64,000 bases of DNA from Paraburkholderia tuberum STM678 (GCF_902833905.1 NZ_CADFGP010000012.1:62001-126000), one strand, 5' to 3'. Shown: positions 17,092-26,312, counted from the stretch's first letter. The notes: a model not told the origin generated them from the letters alone. Translations and numbers: made by a program.

Positions 17092-18174
17092 ATGGCAGCA
17101 GTGCAACTGAGCGGCATCTTCAAACGCTATGGCGACACCCAGGTCGTGCACGGCATCGATCTCGACATCGACGACGGCGAGTTCGTCGTGCTGGTTGGTC
17201 CGTCGGGCTGCGGCAAGAGCACGCTGATGCGGATGGTGGCCGGGCTCGAGGAAATCAGCGGCGGCGATCTGATGATCGGCGGCACGCGCGCGAATACGCT
17301 CGCGCCGCAGCAGCGCAACATCTCGATGGTGTTCCAGAGCTACGCGCTGTATCCGCATCTGTCGGTGTATGAAAACATCGCGTTCGGTCCGAGAATCCGC
17401 AAGGAATCCTCGGAGAAATTCAAGCCGCGCATCGATGCGGCCGCGAAGATGCTGAACCTCGGTGACTATCTGGACCGCTTGCCGCGCGCACTGTCGGGCG
17501 GTCAGCGGCAACGCGTGGCGATGGGCCGCGCGGTGGTGCGCGAGCCGTCGCTGTTCCTGTTCGACGAACCGCTGTCGAATCTCGACGCAAAGCTGCGCGT
17601 GCAGATGCGCACCGAAATCAAGGCCCTGCATCAGCGCTTGAAGAACACGGTGATCTACGTCACCCACGATCAGATCGAAGCGATGACGATGGCCGATCGC
17701 ATCGTCGTGATGAACGCGGGACGTATCGAGCAGATCGGCCGTCCGCTCGAACTCTATGACCGGCCGGCGAATCTGTTCGTCGCTAGCTTCCTCGGCTCGC
17801 CGTCGATGAATTTCGCCGAGGGCGTGATCGTCAATCGCACGCAGGGTGCGGGCCTCGCGTTGAAGCTCGCGGACGGCAGCGAGGTCGCGCTCGAACGCAC
17901 GCCTGCGTCGGCCGTGGTCGGTGCGAAGGCCACGCTCGGCGTGCGGCCCGAGCACGTCGAGATCACGACGCAGATACCGGATGCCGCGCTCGACGTCGAA
18001 GTGATCGAGCCAACTGGCGCCGAAACGCACCTGTACGGGAAAATAGGCGGCGCTTCGTGGTGCGTGACCACGCGCGAGCGCTCGAAGATCGAGCCCGGTC
18101 AGCGTGTCGCGCTGCGTCTGCCGGCCGAACACATCCATCTGTTCGATACGGAGAGCGGACGCAGGCTGGTCTGA
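17092..18174 (+). CDS. Carbohydrate ABC importer ATPase (MalK/UgpC type)
   Basis: A 360-residue ATPase. Walker A G-P-S-G-C-G-K-S-T near residue 38, Q loop V-F-Q-S-Y-A-L-Y-P-H, signature L-S-G-G-Q-R-Q-R, Walker B L-F-L-F-D-E-P-L-S-N-L-D-A, H loop Y-V-T-H-D-Q-I-E-A. The last ~120 residues form the TOBE regulatory domain (G-V-R-P-E-H-V). It lies with the SDR gene but its permeases are on the opposite strand 3 kb away; no other ATPase is nearby, so it most probably energises that importer. Upstream sequence contains a 14-bp tandem CGGCAATACAACA repeat. Confidence 0.9.
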   Translation: MAAVQLSGIFKRYGDTQVVHGIDLDIDDGEFVVLVGPSGCGKSTLMRMVAGLEEISGGDLMIGGTRANTLAPQQRNISMVFQSYALYPHLSVYENIAFGPRIRKESSEKFKPRIDAAAKMLNLGDYLDRLPRALSGGQRQRVAMGRAVVREPSLFLFDEPLSNLDAKLRVQMRTEIKALHQRLKNTVIYVTHDQIEAMTMADRIVVMNAGRIEQIGRPLELYDRPANLFVASFLGSPSMNFAEGVIVNRTQGAGLALKLADGSEVALERTPASAVVGAKATLGVRPEHVEITTQIPDAALDVEVIEPTGAETHLYGKIGGASWCVTTRERSKIEPGQRVALRLPAEHIHLFDTESGRRLV

Positions 18175-18268
18175 ACCGCGTGCGGCTTGAACTTCGATCA
18201 GGCCGACTGAAGCCGAAGAAGCTGCGAGCGACGCGGATCCATATGAAACAGCCCCTAAGGAACACCGG

Positions 18269-19132
18269 GTGTCCGCACCGAACTTGATTCCCCACATCCG
18301 CAACGCACTCGCGAGTCTGCGGCCCGCCGAGCGCAAGGTCGCCGACATGGTGCTCGCCGACGTCGACTTCGCGATGCGCGCGAGCATCACCGAACTCGCG
18401 CAGCGCGCCGAAGTATCCGAGCCTTCCGTCACGCGTTTTTGCCGCGCGATCGGTGCGCACGGTCTGCGCGACTTCAAGATGCAGCTCGCGCAGAGCGTCG
18501 CGGGCGGGCTGCCGTATGCATCGACCGCGGTCGCGCGCGACGACGACGTGCAGACCTTGATGGACAAGGTCGGCGAAGCGGCGATCGACGGCATCACGCA
18601 TGCGCGCGGCGCGCTCGATCCTGCCGTGGTCGAAAGCGCGATCGCGGCGCTTTCGAGCGCCCGGCGCGTGTTTTTCTTCGGCGTGGGCTCAGGTTCGGGG
18701 CTCGTCGCGCAGGACGCGGCGCTGCGTTTTTTGCGCATCGACATCGCGGCGGCCGCGTTTACCGATGGTCATTTGCAGCGTCTATACGCGGGTCTGATGG
18801 AGCCGGGCGACGTCGCGTTTGCGATCTCGCATTCGGGGCGCAGCGTCGAAGTGAATGAAAGCATCCAGATCGCGAAGGAGCGCGGCGCGACGACGATCGC
18901 GCTGACCAACGTCGGCTCGCGACTCGCATGGCTCGCCGATATTCCGCTGCTGCTGCGCGTGGCGAGCCCGATCGATCCGAACACGCCGGGCGTGTCGCGG
19001 CTCGTGCATCTGTGCATCATGGATGCGCTCGCGATCGGCGTCGCGCTGAAGGCCGGGCCCGAGACGCTGGAAAAGATGCGCCACGCGAAGGCGCGGCTCA
19101 TGCCGCATGAGCCGGAAGGGGCGGGCGGGTAA
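18269..19132 (+). CDS. RpiR-family transcriptional regulator
   Basis: A 287-residue regulator with a GTG start (18269) preceded by AAGG. The N-terminal HTH_6 domain shows A-S-I-T-E-L-A-Q-R-A-E-V-S-E-P-S-V-T-R-F split around the recognition helix, followed by F-C-R-A-I-G. The C-terminal SIS domain (about 120-260) has F-F-F-G-V-G-S-G-S and A-I-S-H-S-G-R-S-V-E, the sugar-phosphate binding motifs. RpiR proteins respond to phosphorylated sugars. It likely controls both arms of this locus through the inverted repeat near 15.96-16.01 kb. Confidence 0.88.
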   Translation: MSAPNLIPHIRNALASLRPAERKVADMVLADVDFAMRASITELAQRAEVSEPSVTRFCRAIGAHGLRDFKMQLAQSVAGGLPYASTAVARDDDVQTLMDKVGEAAIDGITHARGALDPAVVESAIAALSSARRVFFFGVGSGSGLVAQDAALRFLRIDIAAAAFTDGHLQRLYAGLMEPGDVAFAISHSGRSVEVNESIQIAKERGATTIALTNVGSRLAWLADIPLLLRVASPIDPNTPGVSRLVHLCIMDALAIGVALKAGPETLEKMRHAKARLMPHEPEGAGG

Positions 19133-19210
19133 GGCGCGCACATTCCGCGACTTTCGTCGTCGCTCCAGGTAGAATCGGCTCGCAGCGTTCCCGTTTACAT
19201 CCGTCCGCCC

Positions 19211-20446
19211 ATGTCCTCCCGTTCCGCCGACACCGCATCGCACGCCCCATCAACGACCACCGCCGAACGTGTGCCGACCCTGCTGCTGGCCGCCGCGCTA
19301 TCGCTCGGCAGCGCGACAGCGCTCGGCTTCGCGCGCTTCGCGTACGCGCTGCTGTTGCCGTCGATGAAACTCGACCTCGGCTGGAGCTTCGCGCAGGCCG
19401 GCGCGATGAACACCGCCAACGCGCTCGGCTATCTGCTCGGCGCGCTCGTGTTTCCGCGCCTCGCGCGCCGCTGGTCGGCCGGCGCGCTGTTCGCGGCCGG
19501 TTGCGTGCTGACCGCGCTGCTGATGGCCGGCAGCGGCCTCACCGCCAGCACGCATGCGCTGCTGACGCTGCGCGTGATCACCGGTGCGAGCAGCGCGGCG
19601 ATCTTCATCGGCGGCGGCGTGCTTGCGGCGCGGCTCGCGTCGGCGCGACCGCGCGACGCGGGGCTCGTGCTCGGTCTGTATTACGGCGGCACCGGCTGGG
19701 GGATCGTCGCGTCGTCGGTGCTGGTGCCGGTGACGATCCTTGATGCCGCCCACGGCTGGCAATTCGCGTGGTTCGCGCTCGCGGCGGCCTGCGCGCTGTT
19801 CTCCGCGGTCGCGATCGGCGCGTCGCGCAGAATCGAGCGCGCGCACACGAGCGCGGCGGCTGCGGCGCATGCAGCCGCAGCCACCCCTGCCCCGGGCTGG
19901 CCGCACTTCGCGGCCGCGCTCGCGGGCTACGGACTGTTCGGCGTCGGCTATATCGGCTACATGACGTTCATCGTCGCGCTGCTGCGCAACGCCGGCATGA
20001 GCGCGGCGGTCGTCACCGGTTTCTATCTACTGCTCGGCGCGGCGACCGTGGTGTCGGCGCGGATCTGGTCGACGCTGCTCGATCGCATGCGCGGGGGCCA
20101 GGCGCTCGCCCTGCTCAACGCGCTGCTGGCGATCGCGACGCTGCTGCCCGCGCTCTTCACGCAGCCGTGGGTCGCGTTCGTTTCGGGCGCGCTGTTCGGC
20201 GCGACGTTCCTGTCGGCGGTCGCGTCGACGACCGCGTTCGTGCGCCACAATCTGCCCGCGAGCCACTGGGCGAAGGGCATCAGCGCCTTCACGATCGTGT
20301 TCGCGTTCGGGCAGATCGTCGGGCCGGTCGTGATCGGCTGGGTGTCGGATGGCGCCGGGCTCGCGCGCGGGCTCGTGTATTCGGCGCTGCTGCTAGCGGC
20401 CGGCGCGGTACTCGCGGCGTGTCAGAAGACGTTGCGCGCGACGTGA
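19211..20446 (+). CDS. MFS transporter, YbfB/YjiJ type
   Basis: A 411-residue inner-membrane protein with 12 predicted helices. The first helix carries A-L-G-F-A-R-F-A-Y-A-L-L-L-P-S-M, diagnostic of the YbfB/YjiJ branch, followed by A-N-A-L-G-Y-L-L-G-A. The central loop is alanine-rich. Substrate unknown. It starts 78 bp after the RpiR gene but appears functionally separate. Confidence 0.82.
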   Translation: MSSRSADTASHAPSTTTAERVPTLLLAAALSLGSATALGFARFAYALLLPSMKLDLGWSFAQAGAMNTANALGYLLGALVFPRLARRWSAGALFAAGCVLTALLMAGSGLTASTHALLTLRVITGASSAAIFIGGGVLAARLASARPRDAGLVLGLYYGGTGWGIVASSVLVPVTILDAAHGWQFAWFALAAACALFSAVAIGASRRIERAHTSAAAAAHAAAATPAPGWPHFAAALAGYGLFGVGYIGYMTFIVALLRNAGMSAAVVTGFYLLLGAATVVSARIWSTLLDRMRGGQALALLNALLAIATLLPALFTQPWVAFVSGALFGATFLSAVASTTAFVRHNLPASHWAKGISAFTIVFAFGQIVGPVVIGWVSDGAGLARGLVYSALLLAAGAVLAACQKTLRAT

Positions 20447-20469
20447 GTCGCCTTGTGCGTGCTTCGTAT

Positions 20470-20575
20470 TTAGCGATACGTCCAGCACCGATGCGCGACG
20501 AACGTGAGCGGCGGCACCACGCACACGACTAGCGCGATGCCGAGCGCGGGCGGCCCGCCCGCAAGCTGTCCGATA
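20470..20575 (-). pseudogene. C-terminal remnant, possibly of a GtrA-like membrane protein
   Basis: Read on the minus strand the last ~35 codons before TAA 20470 encode [21 protein letters not shown] then VAHRCWTYR. A hydrophobic helix ending in H/N-R-x-W-T-F/Y-R is typical of GtrA-type flippase C termini. Nothing upstream (to the right) continues the gene; the adjacent sequence belongs to a different remnant on the other strand. The family call rests on this motif only. Confidence 0.4.
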
Positions 20576-20748
20576 CGCTGCGCGCGCGCCGCCGGATGCG
20601 CGCCGAGGAGCGGGCCGCGAAGATCGCGCTGAAGTTGCTGTTTCCGTTGATGTTCTGCATTTTTCCGGCGCTGTTCGTCGTGCTGATGGGGCCCGCGATG
20701 ATTCATATCTATCGCGATCTGCCGCCGAGCATGGCGGGTGGCACATGA
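20563..20748 (+). pseudogene. 3' remnant of a tadC-like pilus assembly gene
   Basis: On the plus strand, 61 codons encode [12 protein letters not shown] then [19 protein letters not shown] and [14 protein letters not shown], ending at TGA 20746-20748. This is the C-terminal end of TadC/type II secretion F-domain proteins, where E-E-x-A-x-K-x-x-x-K-L-L-F-P-L precedes the last membrane helix. The frame is closed by TAG at 20530-20532, so at least 85 percent of the gene is missing. No other Tad gene is intact nearby. It abuts the remnant on the opposite strand. Confidence 0.65.
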
Positions 20749-20875
20749 CCACGCACTTCGTCGCGAGCGGATCGACATGGGGAATGAACGGAGAGAGCCG
20801 GTGGAACGCACGAGACAACGTGGCGCGGCGGCGGTGCCGATTCCGCAAACCGCGAGCTGAAGCGCGAAGGGCTCG

Positions 20876-21520
20876 TTATGAGTTGTCGCGTGTCTCGGCC
20901 GTGCGTCTGCCTTGGAAGATCGGCAGCCGCCAGCCATAGCGCAGTGACGCGAGCCGCGCCAACACGCAAGCCAATGTCGCGAACCACGGCGTCCACCAGT
21001 CCGTCCAACCCGCGTACGAAAAACCGACTTGCACCGCCGCGCCTAACAGCGCGGCCGACGCATAGATCTCGCGTTCGAGAATCGCGGGTACGCGCGAGAG
21101 CACGACGTCGCGCATCACGCCGCCACCGACCGCGCTGACGATGCCGAGCAGAATCGCGAGTTCGGCATTGTGGCCATACGTGAGCGCTTTCTGCGCGCCC
21201 GACACCGCGAACAGACCGAGCCCGATCGCATCGAAGAACAGCACCGGCTGGCGCAGCCGGCGCACCTGCGGATACGCGAGAATCGTCACGGCCGACGCGG
21301 CGAGCGCGGTCGCCAGATAGCGCCAGTTCGACAGCCCCGCAGGCGGGATCGCGCCGATGCACAGGTCGCGCACGATGCCGCCGCCGCACGCGACCATGAA
21401 GGCGATCACGACGATGCCGAGCAGGTCGAGCCGTCGTTGACGCGCGGCCACCGCGCCGCTGATCGCGAACACGAAGGTGCCGATCAGGTCGAGAATGGTG
21501 TAGACGGCGTGTGAATTCAC
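20876..21520 (-). CDS. Trimeric intracellular cation channel-like membrane protein (UPF0126/YicG)
   Basis: A 214-residue inner-membrane protein made of two homologous halves. Each half carries the glycine-rich motif seen here as A-C-G-G-G-I-V-R-D and A-V-G-G-G-V-M-R-D, and F-A-I-S-G-A / F-A-V-S-G-A helices. The TRIC/UPF0126 family forms cation channels or carries small ligands. Translation starts at GTG 21520, overlapping the TGA of the M20 gene (GTGA), so it is coupled to it. Confidence 0.85.
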   Translation of the reverse strand: MNSHAVYTILDLIGTFVFAISGAVAARQRRLDLLGIVVIAFMVACGGGIVRDLCIGAIPPAGLSNWRYLATALAASAVTILAYPQVRRLRQPVLFFDAIGLGLFAVSGAQKALTYGHNAELAILLGIVSAVGGGVMRDVVLSRVPAILEREIYASAALLGAAVQVGFSYAGWTDWWTPWFATLACVLARLASLRYGWRLPIFQGRRTAETRDNS

Positions 21521-22785
21521 TGAGTGGTTTCGTGTTGATCGAGCCAGGCACCGGCCGCGCACAGCATGGCTTCGAGGCCCGTGCGCAGGGTCGGGTCGAG
21601 CACGGGTGCGAATTTCGGCGAGTGATTGCTCGGAATTTCGTTGAGTTTTTTCGCGGCGAGCGCCTGGCGGAACACTTCGGGCTCGGTGCCGCCGACGAAC
21701 CAGAACGAGTACGGCACGTTCCATTCGCGGCCGAACACGCTGAAGTCTTCGCTTGCGGCGGCCGGCGGCGATTCGTACGCGCGCTCGCCGAACTGCGCCT
21801 CGAACGCGTTGCGCACACGCTCGGTCGTGACCGCGTCGTTGATCGTCAGCGGGTAGCTCGATAGTGTCGTGAATTCTGGCTCGCGCGGCGCGTTCGACGC
21901 CACGCATTCGGCGCAGCAGATGCGGCGAATCGCGCCGAGCATGTACTCGCGCACGTCATCGTCGTAAGTGCGCATGTTGAGCTTCAGCGTCGCGTCGTCG
22001 GGGATGATGTTCTCTTTCGTGCCGGCTTGCAGCGAACCGATGGTCAGCACGGCGCTGTCGCTCGGCGCGATTTCGCGCGACACGATGGTTTGCAGACGCA
22101 AGGTCGTCGACGCTGCCATGATCACGGGATCGATCGACGTCTGCGGCTGCGAGCCGTGCGCGCCGCGCCCGAACAGCTTGATCTTGATGCTGTCGCCGGC
22201 CGACAGGATCGTGCCGCTGCGATAGCCGACCGAGCCCGCCGCGCCGACCATCACGTGCTGGCCGAGAATCACGTCGGGCTTCGGAAAGCGCGTGGTCATG
22301 CCGTCGTCGAGCATGCTGCGCGCGCCGCGGCCGACTTCCTCACCGGGCTGGAACACGGCCATCAGCGTGCCGCGCCATGCGTCGCGATGCCCTGCCATCA
22401 GACGCGCGACGCCGAGCAGCCATGTGACGTGCATGTCGTGGCCGCACGAATGCGCGACGCCGACTTCGAGCCCGTCTTCGTCTTTCGCCCTCACCGTGCT
22501 CGCATAGGGCAGGCCGGTCGCTTCGGCCATCGGCAGCGCGTCCATGTCGGCGCGCAGCATCACGGTGGGACCGTCGCCGTTGCGCAGCAACGCAACGACG
22601 CCCGTCACGCCGACGTTGCGCGTCACCTCGTAACCGAGCTTTTCCACGTAGTCCGCGACGATGCCCGCGGTGCGCACCTCCTGCATCGACAGTTCGGGGT
22701 GCGCGTGCAGGTCTTTGTAGATCGCTTCGAGTTCAGGCAGCAGCGCGTCGATCGCGCTCGACATCGTTTCGATCAGCTTCGACAT
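21517..22785 (-). CDS. M20-family amidohydrolase (hippurate hydrolase/aminoacylase type)
   Basis: A 422-residue zinc peptidase-family enzyme that would cleave N-acyl amino acids or similar amides. Motifs: D-L-H-A-H-P-E-L-S near residue 24, L-R-A-D-M-D-A-L-P, S-C-G-H-D-M-H-V-T, F-Q-P-G-E-E-V-G-R-G with catalytic Glu, and G-A-H-G-S-Q-P. AAGGAG lies seven bases before ATG 22785. It sits between the MarR gene (59 bp upstream) and the TRIC gene (4-bp overlap), forming an operon. Confidence 0.88.
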   Translation of the reverse strand: MSKLIETMSSAIDALLPELEAIYKDLHAHPELSMQEVRTAGIVADYVEKLGYEVTRNVGVTGVVALLRNGDGPTVMLRADMDALPMAEATGLPYASTVRAKDEDGLEVGVAHSCGHDMHVTWLLGVARLMAGHRDAWRGTLMAVFQPGEEVGRGARSMLDDGMTTRFPKPDVILGQHVMVGAAGSVGYRSGTILSAGDSIKIKLFGRGAHGSQPQTSIDPVIMAASTTLRLQTIVSREIAPSDSAVLTIGSLQAGTKENIIPDDATLKLNMRTYDDDVREYMLGAIRRICCAECVASNAPREPEFTTLSSYPLTINDAVTTERVRNAFEAQFGERAYESPPAAASEDFSVFGREWNVPYSFWFVGGTEPEVFRQALAAKKLNEIPSNHSPKFAPVLDPTLRTGLEAMLCAAGAWLDQHETTQ

Positions 22786-22844
22786 GGAGGGCTCCTTGTT
22801 GCCATGAACGCCAGGGAAGGAAGGCGGCAAATGCGGACCGTCTG

Positions 22845-23300
22845 TCAGGATCGCGCAGGCGGCGCGCTTGCGGACTCGCTTTCGAGCAGGCTGTGTGAAA
22901 GCTTGCCGAGCAGACGTTCGAGCGTCTTACGTTCGTTCTGGCTGAGCGCCTTCGCGAGCTCGACCTCGAGTTCGGTGCCCACCGCTTCGGACGCCTGCGC
23001 GACTTCGAGGCCGTGCGCCGTGGCACGCAACGCGATACTGCGGCGGTCCGACGCATGCATGTTGCGCGTGATCAGGCCGCGCGTTTCAAGCTCGGCGAGG
23101 ACTTTGGAAAGCAGCGTTTTTTCGATCAGCGCGCGCTGTGAAACGGATTTGGGCGTGATGTCGGGCTCCGCGCAGACGAGGCGCAGCACGCGCAGCGCAC
23201 GCACGTCGAGATCCCAGCGCTCGCGGTAGACCAGGTTCGCGCGGTTGATCAGCAACGCGCTGGTCAGATCGAGCCTGAAGGTCAGGAAGTCCGAATACAA
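22845..23300 (-). CDS. MarR-family regulator
   Basis: A 151-residue winged-helix dimer. The DNA-binding part has I-T-P-K-S-V-S-Q-R-A-L-I-E-K-T-L-L-S-K-V-L split over helices 3-4 and the wing A-S-D-R-R-S-I-A-L-R-A-T. The most upstream start is TTG 23300, preceded by GGAG eight bases before; no ATG or GTG occurs in the first 20 codons that would keep the domain whole. First gene of the marR-M20-TRIC operon and probably its own repressor through the palindrome just upstream. Confidence 0.82.
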   Translation of the reverse strand: MYSDFLTFRLDLTSALLINRANLVYRERWDLDVRALRVLRLVCAEPDITPKSVSQRALIEKTLLSKVLAELETRGLITRNMHASDRRSIALRATAHGLEVAQASEAVGTELEVELAKALSQNERKTLERLLGKLSHSLLESESASAPPARS

Positions 23301-23345
23301 GAATTTGCTCCGCTGTCCGCGTCATACGCAGTGCAGGCATTATAG

Positions 23346-23374
23346 GCAAGTAGTTGAAATTTTCAAATACTTGC
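23346..23374. promoter_or_regulatory. 29-bp palindromic operator upstream of marR
   Basis: GCAAGTA (23346-23352), TTGAAA (23354-23359), TTTCAA (23361-23366) and TACTTGC (23368-23374) form a centred palindrome with 13 of 14 pairs matching. It lies about 45 bp before the marR start codon, where MarR proteins usually bind. Confidence 0.65.
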
Positions 23375-23408
23375 GCGGACGCCGCCCTGGTGCGAGACAG
23401 GGGAAGTG

Positions 23409-24740
23409 TTAGCGAGCGTCGCGCCCGGAGCCGGATTGGGCCACGCGGGCGGCGACACCCATCGGTTCGATCGAAGCGCTTGAATCGGTCTGCTCGCCGC
23501 CGAGCGAATCGAGGCTGATGCCGTTGGTCTCGGGCAGAATCCACGCGGTGACGATCACGCACAGATAACCGACGCCCGCGACCAGCGGAATCGCGGAGTC
23601 GAGCGCCATATGACCGGTGCTGAGCCAGCCCACGCCAAGCGGGAACAGCGAGCCGATGACGCGCCCCATGTTGTAGGCGACGCCGTAGCCGGTCGCGCGG
23701 ATTTCGTTCGGGTAGCTCTCCGAGATCGTCGCGGCGATGCCCGAGAACGTTCCCTGCATCAGCACGCCGAGCAGAAAGCCGAGCACGAGCATCGCGCCGT
23801 TCGACGCGGGAATCGCCATATAGGCGAGCGCCATGGAAAACGCGCCCGCCGCGAACACGATATACGTGAGGCGTCGGCCGATGCGGTCCGACGAATACGC
23901 ACCGAGCACGTAGCCCACGAACGAGCCGAGGATCATGATCGCGAGATAGGCGCTCGTGCCGAAGATCGACAGGCCGCGTTCGAGCTTCAGATAGGTCGGC
24001 ATCCACGTCGCGATCGCATAGTAGCTGCCGAGCATGCCGCCCGACAGCAGACTGCACAGGATCGTCTTGCCGGCGAGCGGCCGCGCGCAGACACGGCGTA
24101 GTCCTTCCAACGCGGCGGGCGAGTGCTGTTTTCCGAGCGCGCGCGAGAACGCTTCGGGCTCCTTCAGATCGCGCCGAAGATACACAACCAGCAGCGCCGG
24201 CACGATGCCGATAAAAAAGCAGCCGCGCCACGCCCACTCCGCCGGCAGCCACGAAAACAGCACGCTATAGACGATCGCCGCGGCGGCCCAGCCAAACGAA
24301 TAACTGCTCGCCGCGAAGCCGGAGAATTTGCCGCGATGCGCGGGATTCCTGATGATCTCGGTCACGAGCACCATGCATAGCGACGATTCGCCACCGAAGC
24401 CGAGCCCCTGCAGCATGCGAAACAGCACGAGCTGTAGTGGCGAGTTGGCGAAGCCGCACGCGAAGCACGCGAGCGCGAATAGCACGATGGTCCAGCGCAG
24501 AATGCGCACGCGCCCGAAGCGGTCGGCGAGCAGGCCCGCGCCGATCGCACCGACGAGCGACGCGATCAGCGTGTAGGTGACGATGCTGCCCGCGACGGCC
24601 TTGTTCATGTGCCAGGTCGCGGCGAGCACGGGGATCAGGAACGAGTAGATCATGAAGTCGTACACATCGACGGCATGACCCATGAACGCGCCCGCAAAGG
24701 CTTTCTTCTCGTTCTTCGACAGCGATTCGAACCAGACCAT
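23409..24740 (-). CDS. MFS transporter (metabolite:H+ symporter type)
   Basis: A 443-residue 12-helix transporter. It shows G-H-A-V-D-V-Y-D-F-M-I-Y-S-F in helix 1, the loop G-L-L-A-D-R-F-G-R-V-R, Q-G-L-G-F-G-G-E-S-S in helix 4 and R-A-T-G-Y-G-V-A-Y-N in the second half, as in aromatic-acid and sialic-acid-type importers. It lies between an amidase and a MarR-regulated M20 hydrolase, so the substrate may be an amide or acyl amino acid, but this is inference. Confidence 0.82.
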   Translation of the reverse strand: MVWFESLSKNEKKAFAGAFMGHAVDVYDFMIYSFLIPVLAATWHMNKAVAGSIVTYTLIASLVGAIGAGLLADRFGRVRILRWTIVLFALACFACGFANSPLQLVLFRMLQGLGFGGESSLCMVLVTEIIRNPAHRGKFSGFAASSYSFGWAAAAIVYSVLFSWLPAEWAWRGCFFIGIVPALLVVYLRRDLKEPEAFSRALGKQHSPAALEGLRRVCARPLAGKTILCSLLSGGMLGSYYAIATWMPTYLKLERGLSIFGTSAYLAIMILGSFVGYVLGAYSSDRIGRRLTYIVFAAGAFSMALAYMAIPASNGAMLVLGFLLGVLMQGTFSGIAATISESYPNEIRATGYGVAYNMGRVIGSLFPLGVGWLSTGHMALDSAIPLVAGVGYLCVIVTAWILPETNGISLDSLGGEQTDSSASIEPMGVAARVAQSGSGRDAR

Positions 24741-24800
24741 GATGGAGGACTCCGGGCGAGGATGAGGTAGCGGCTGGCGCCTCGAGAATGCGAGTGGGTG

Positions 24801-26285
24801 TTATAGCGGTGGCGCGACGAACGACAGTCCCGCCTGCTCGAGCAGCGCGGCCACCCGCAGCGAACGCAGGTCGTGATAGAGCGGCGCGACGATCTGCACG
24901 CCGATCGGCAGGCCGTCCGCGGTCGTGCCGGCGCGGGCCACCGTCGATGGCAGGCCGCACAGACCCGAGTGGCCGGCCCAGAACAGCTGGGTCGTCATCG
25001 GCTGCGGGCGGCCGTTGACGTCGAGCGTGCGCTGCCACGGCGCCCCGGTTTCGTCGAGCGTGAAGGCGGCGGTCGCGGCGGCGGGGCACAGCAGCACGTC
25101 GATCGTGCCGAACAGCTCGCGCCATGCTTCGCAAAACGCGTCACGCTGCTTTTGCAGCAGCAGCCAGTCGCGGTGACGCAACGCGGTGCCCGCGTATTGC
25201 AAGGCGGCGTACGACGACGCGTCGGCGGGCACGGCGGCGCTTGCTGTGAGCGCGGCGGCGAAGGCGTCGTCGTCGAGATAGTGCGAGGTCGACGCGCGCA
25301 GCAGCAGCACGTAGGCGCGCATCAGTTGCGCGGCGTCGAGCGCGGGGCGCGCGTCCCAGACCACCGTCGCACCGGCGTCTTCGAGCTGCCGGCCAAGACG
25401 CGTGAGGCACGCCTCTACCGGGCCGTCGACGTCGGCGAGCGGATGATTGGTCAGTACGCCAAAGCGGAATTCACGCAGGTCCGTGCGCTCGCAGGGTGGC
25501 AGTGCGAGCCGCAGCGCGCTCGCGGCTTCGCCGGCCGGACCGGCGATCGCGCCGAGCACGAGTTCGAGGTCGCGCGCCGAGCGCGCGAGCGGACCCGCGA
25601 CGTTGATGTCGGGCTGCGCCATGCCGCCGCCGATGCCATGGCCTTTCAGCGACACGATGCCATGCGTGGTCTTGTGCGAGAAGACGCCGCAGAAATGCGC
25701 GGGGTTGCGGATCGACGAGCCGACATCCGAGCCGACGTCGAAGAATGACATGCCCGCGCAGACGGCCGCCGCGCTGCCACCCGACGAACCGCCCGGCGTG
25801 CGGGACGGATCGCGCGGATTGCGGGTCGTGCCGTAGAGGTCGTTATAGCTTTGCCAGTCGCGCAGATAGATCGGCACGTTGGTCTTGCCGAGCAGCACCG
25901 CGCCCGCGTCGAGCAGGCGTTGCACGACGTCCGCATTGGCACTCGCGATGTTCTCGCGATGCGCGGGGTCGCCAAGGGTCGTCGGCCAGCCGCGAACGTC
26001 GAAAGATTCCTTGATCGTAAATGGAATGCCGTGCAAGGGGCCGCGCAGCCGCCCCGCGCGCCGTTCCTCGTCGCGTGCTTCGGCGGTGGCGTAGGCGGCG
26101 TCGAAATCGGATACGACGACCGCGTTCAGCAGGCCGTTGTCGGCCTCGAATGCGGCTTCGCACGCGGCGACGAGCGAGACGGCGTCGATCTCGCCGGCGC
26201 GCATGTCGTGCGCGGCCTGCTGGACAGTGGCGTAACGGTAGCGCGCCGCCTGACTGGCGGCGGGTGGGGAGGAGCTTGGTGTCAT
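24801..26285 (-). CDS. Amidase-signature family amidohydrolase
   Basis: A 494-residue enzyme with the Ser-cisSer-Lys triad: Lys in G-I-P-F-T-I-K-E-S-F, the G-G-S-S-G-G-S-A-A-A segment carrying the cis-Ser, and the nucleophile in D-V-G-S-D-V-G-S-S-I-R. It would hydrolyse a carboxamide to acid and ammonia in the cytosol. A CGGTATAC operator lies 28 bp upstream of the start, linking it to the GntR-controlled catabolic island to the right. Confidence 0.88.
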   Translation of the reverse strand: MTPSSSPPAASQAARYRYATVQQAAHDMRAGEIDAVSLVAACEAAFEADNGLLNAVVVSDFDAAYATAEARDEERRAGRLRGPLHGIPFTIKESFDVRGWPTTLGDPAHRENIASANADVVQRLLDAGAVLLGKTNVPIYLRDWQSYNDLYGTTRNPRDPSRTPGGSSGGSAAAVCAGMSFFDVGSDVGSSIRNPAHFCGVFSHKTTHGIVSLKGHGIGGGMAQPDINVAGPLARSARDLELVLGAIAGPAGEAASALRLALPPCERTDLREFRFGVLTNHPLADVDGPVEACLTRLGRQLEDAGATVVWDARPALDAAQLMRAYVLLLRASTSHYLDDDAFAAALTASAAVPADASSYAALQYAGTALRHRDWLLLQKQRDAFCEAWRELFGTIDVLLCPAAATAAFTLDETGAPWQRTLDVNGRPQPMTTQLFWAGHSGLCGLPSTVARAGTTADGLPIGVQIVAPLYHDLRSLRVAALLEQAGLSFVAPPL

Positions 26286-26312
26286 GAAAGGCCTGAGAGG
26301 GCGATTGATGGG

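Noticed and set aside
16267..18744. 825-codon open frame on the minus strand opposite the SDR and ATPase genes
   Set aside because: It is antisense to two clear genes, is extremely Arg-rich without domain motifs and results from GC-rich third positions. The same holds for the 617-codon frame at 8448-10301 and other long antisense frames.
20777..20860. 28-codon frame with R-Q-R-G-A-A-A-V, resembling the start of a TadE/TadG-like pilin-assembly protein
   Set aside because: The similarity is only eight residues and diverges at once. It would fit a decayed Tad locus but is too short to call.
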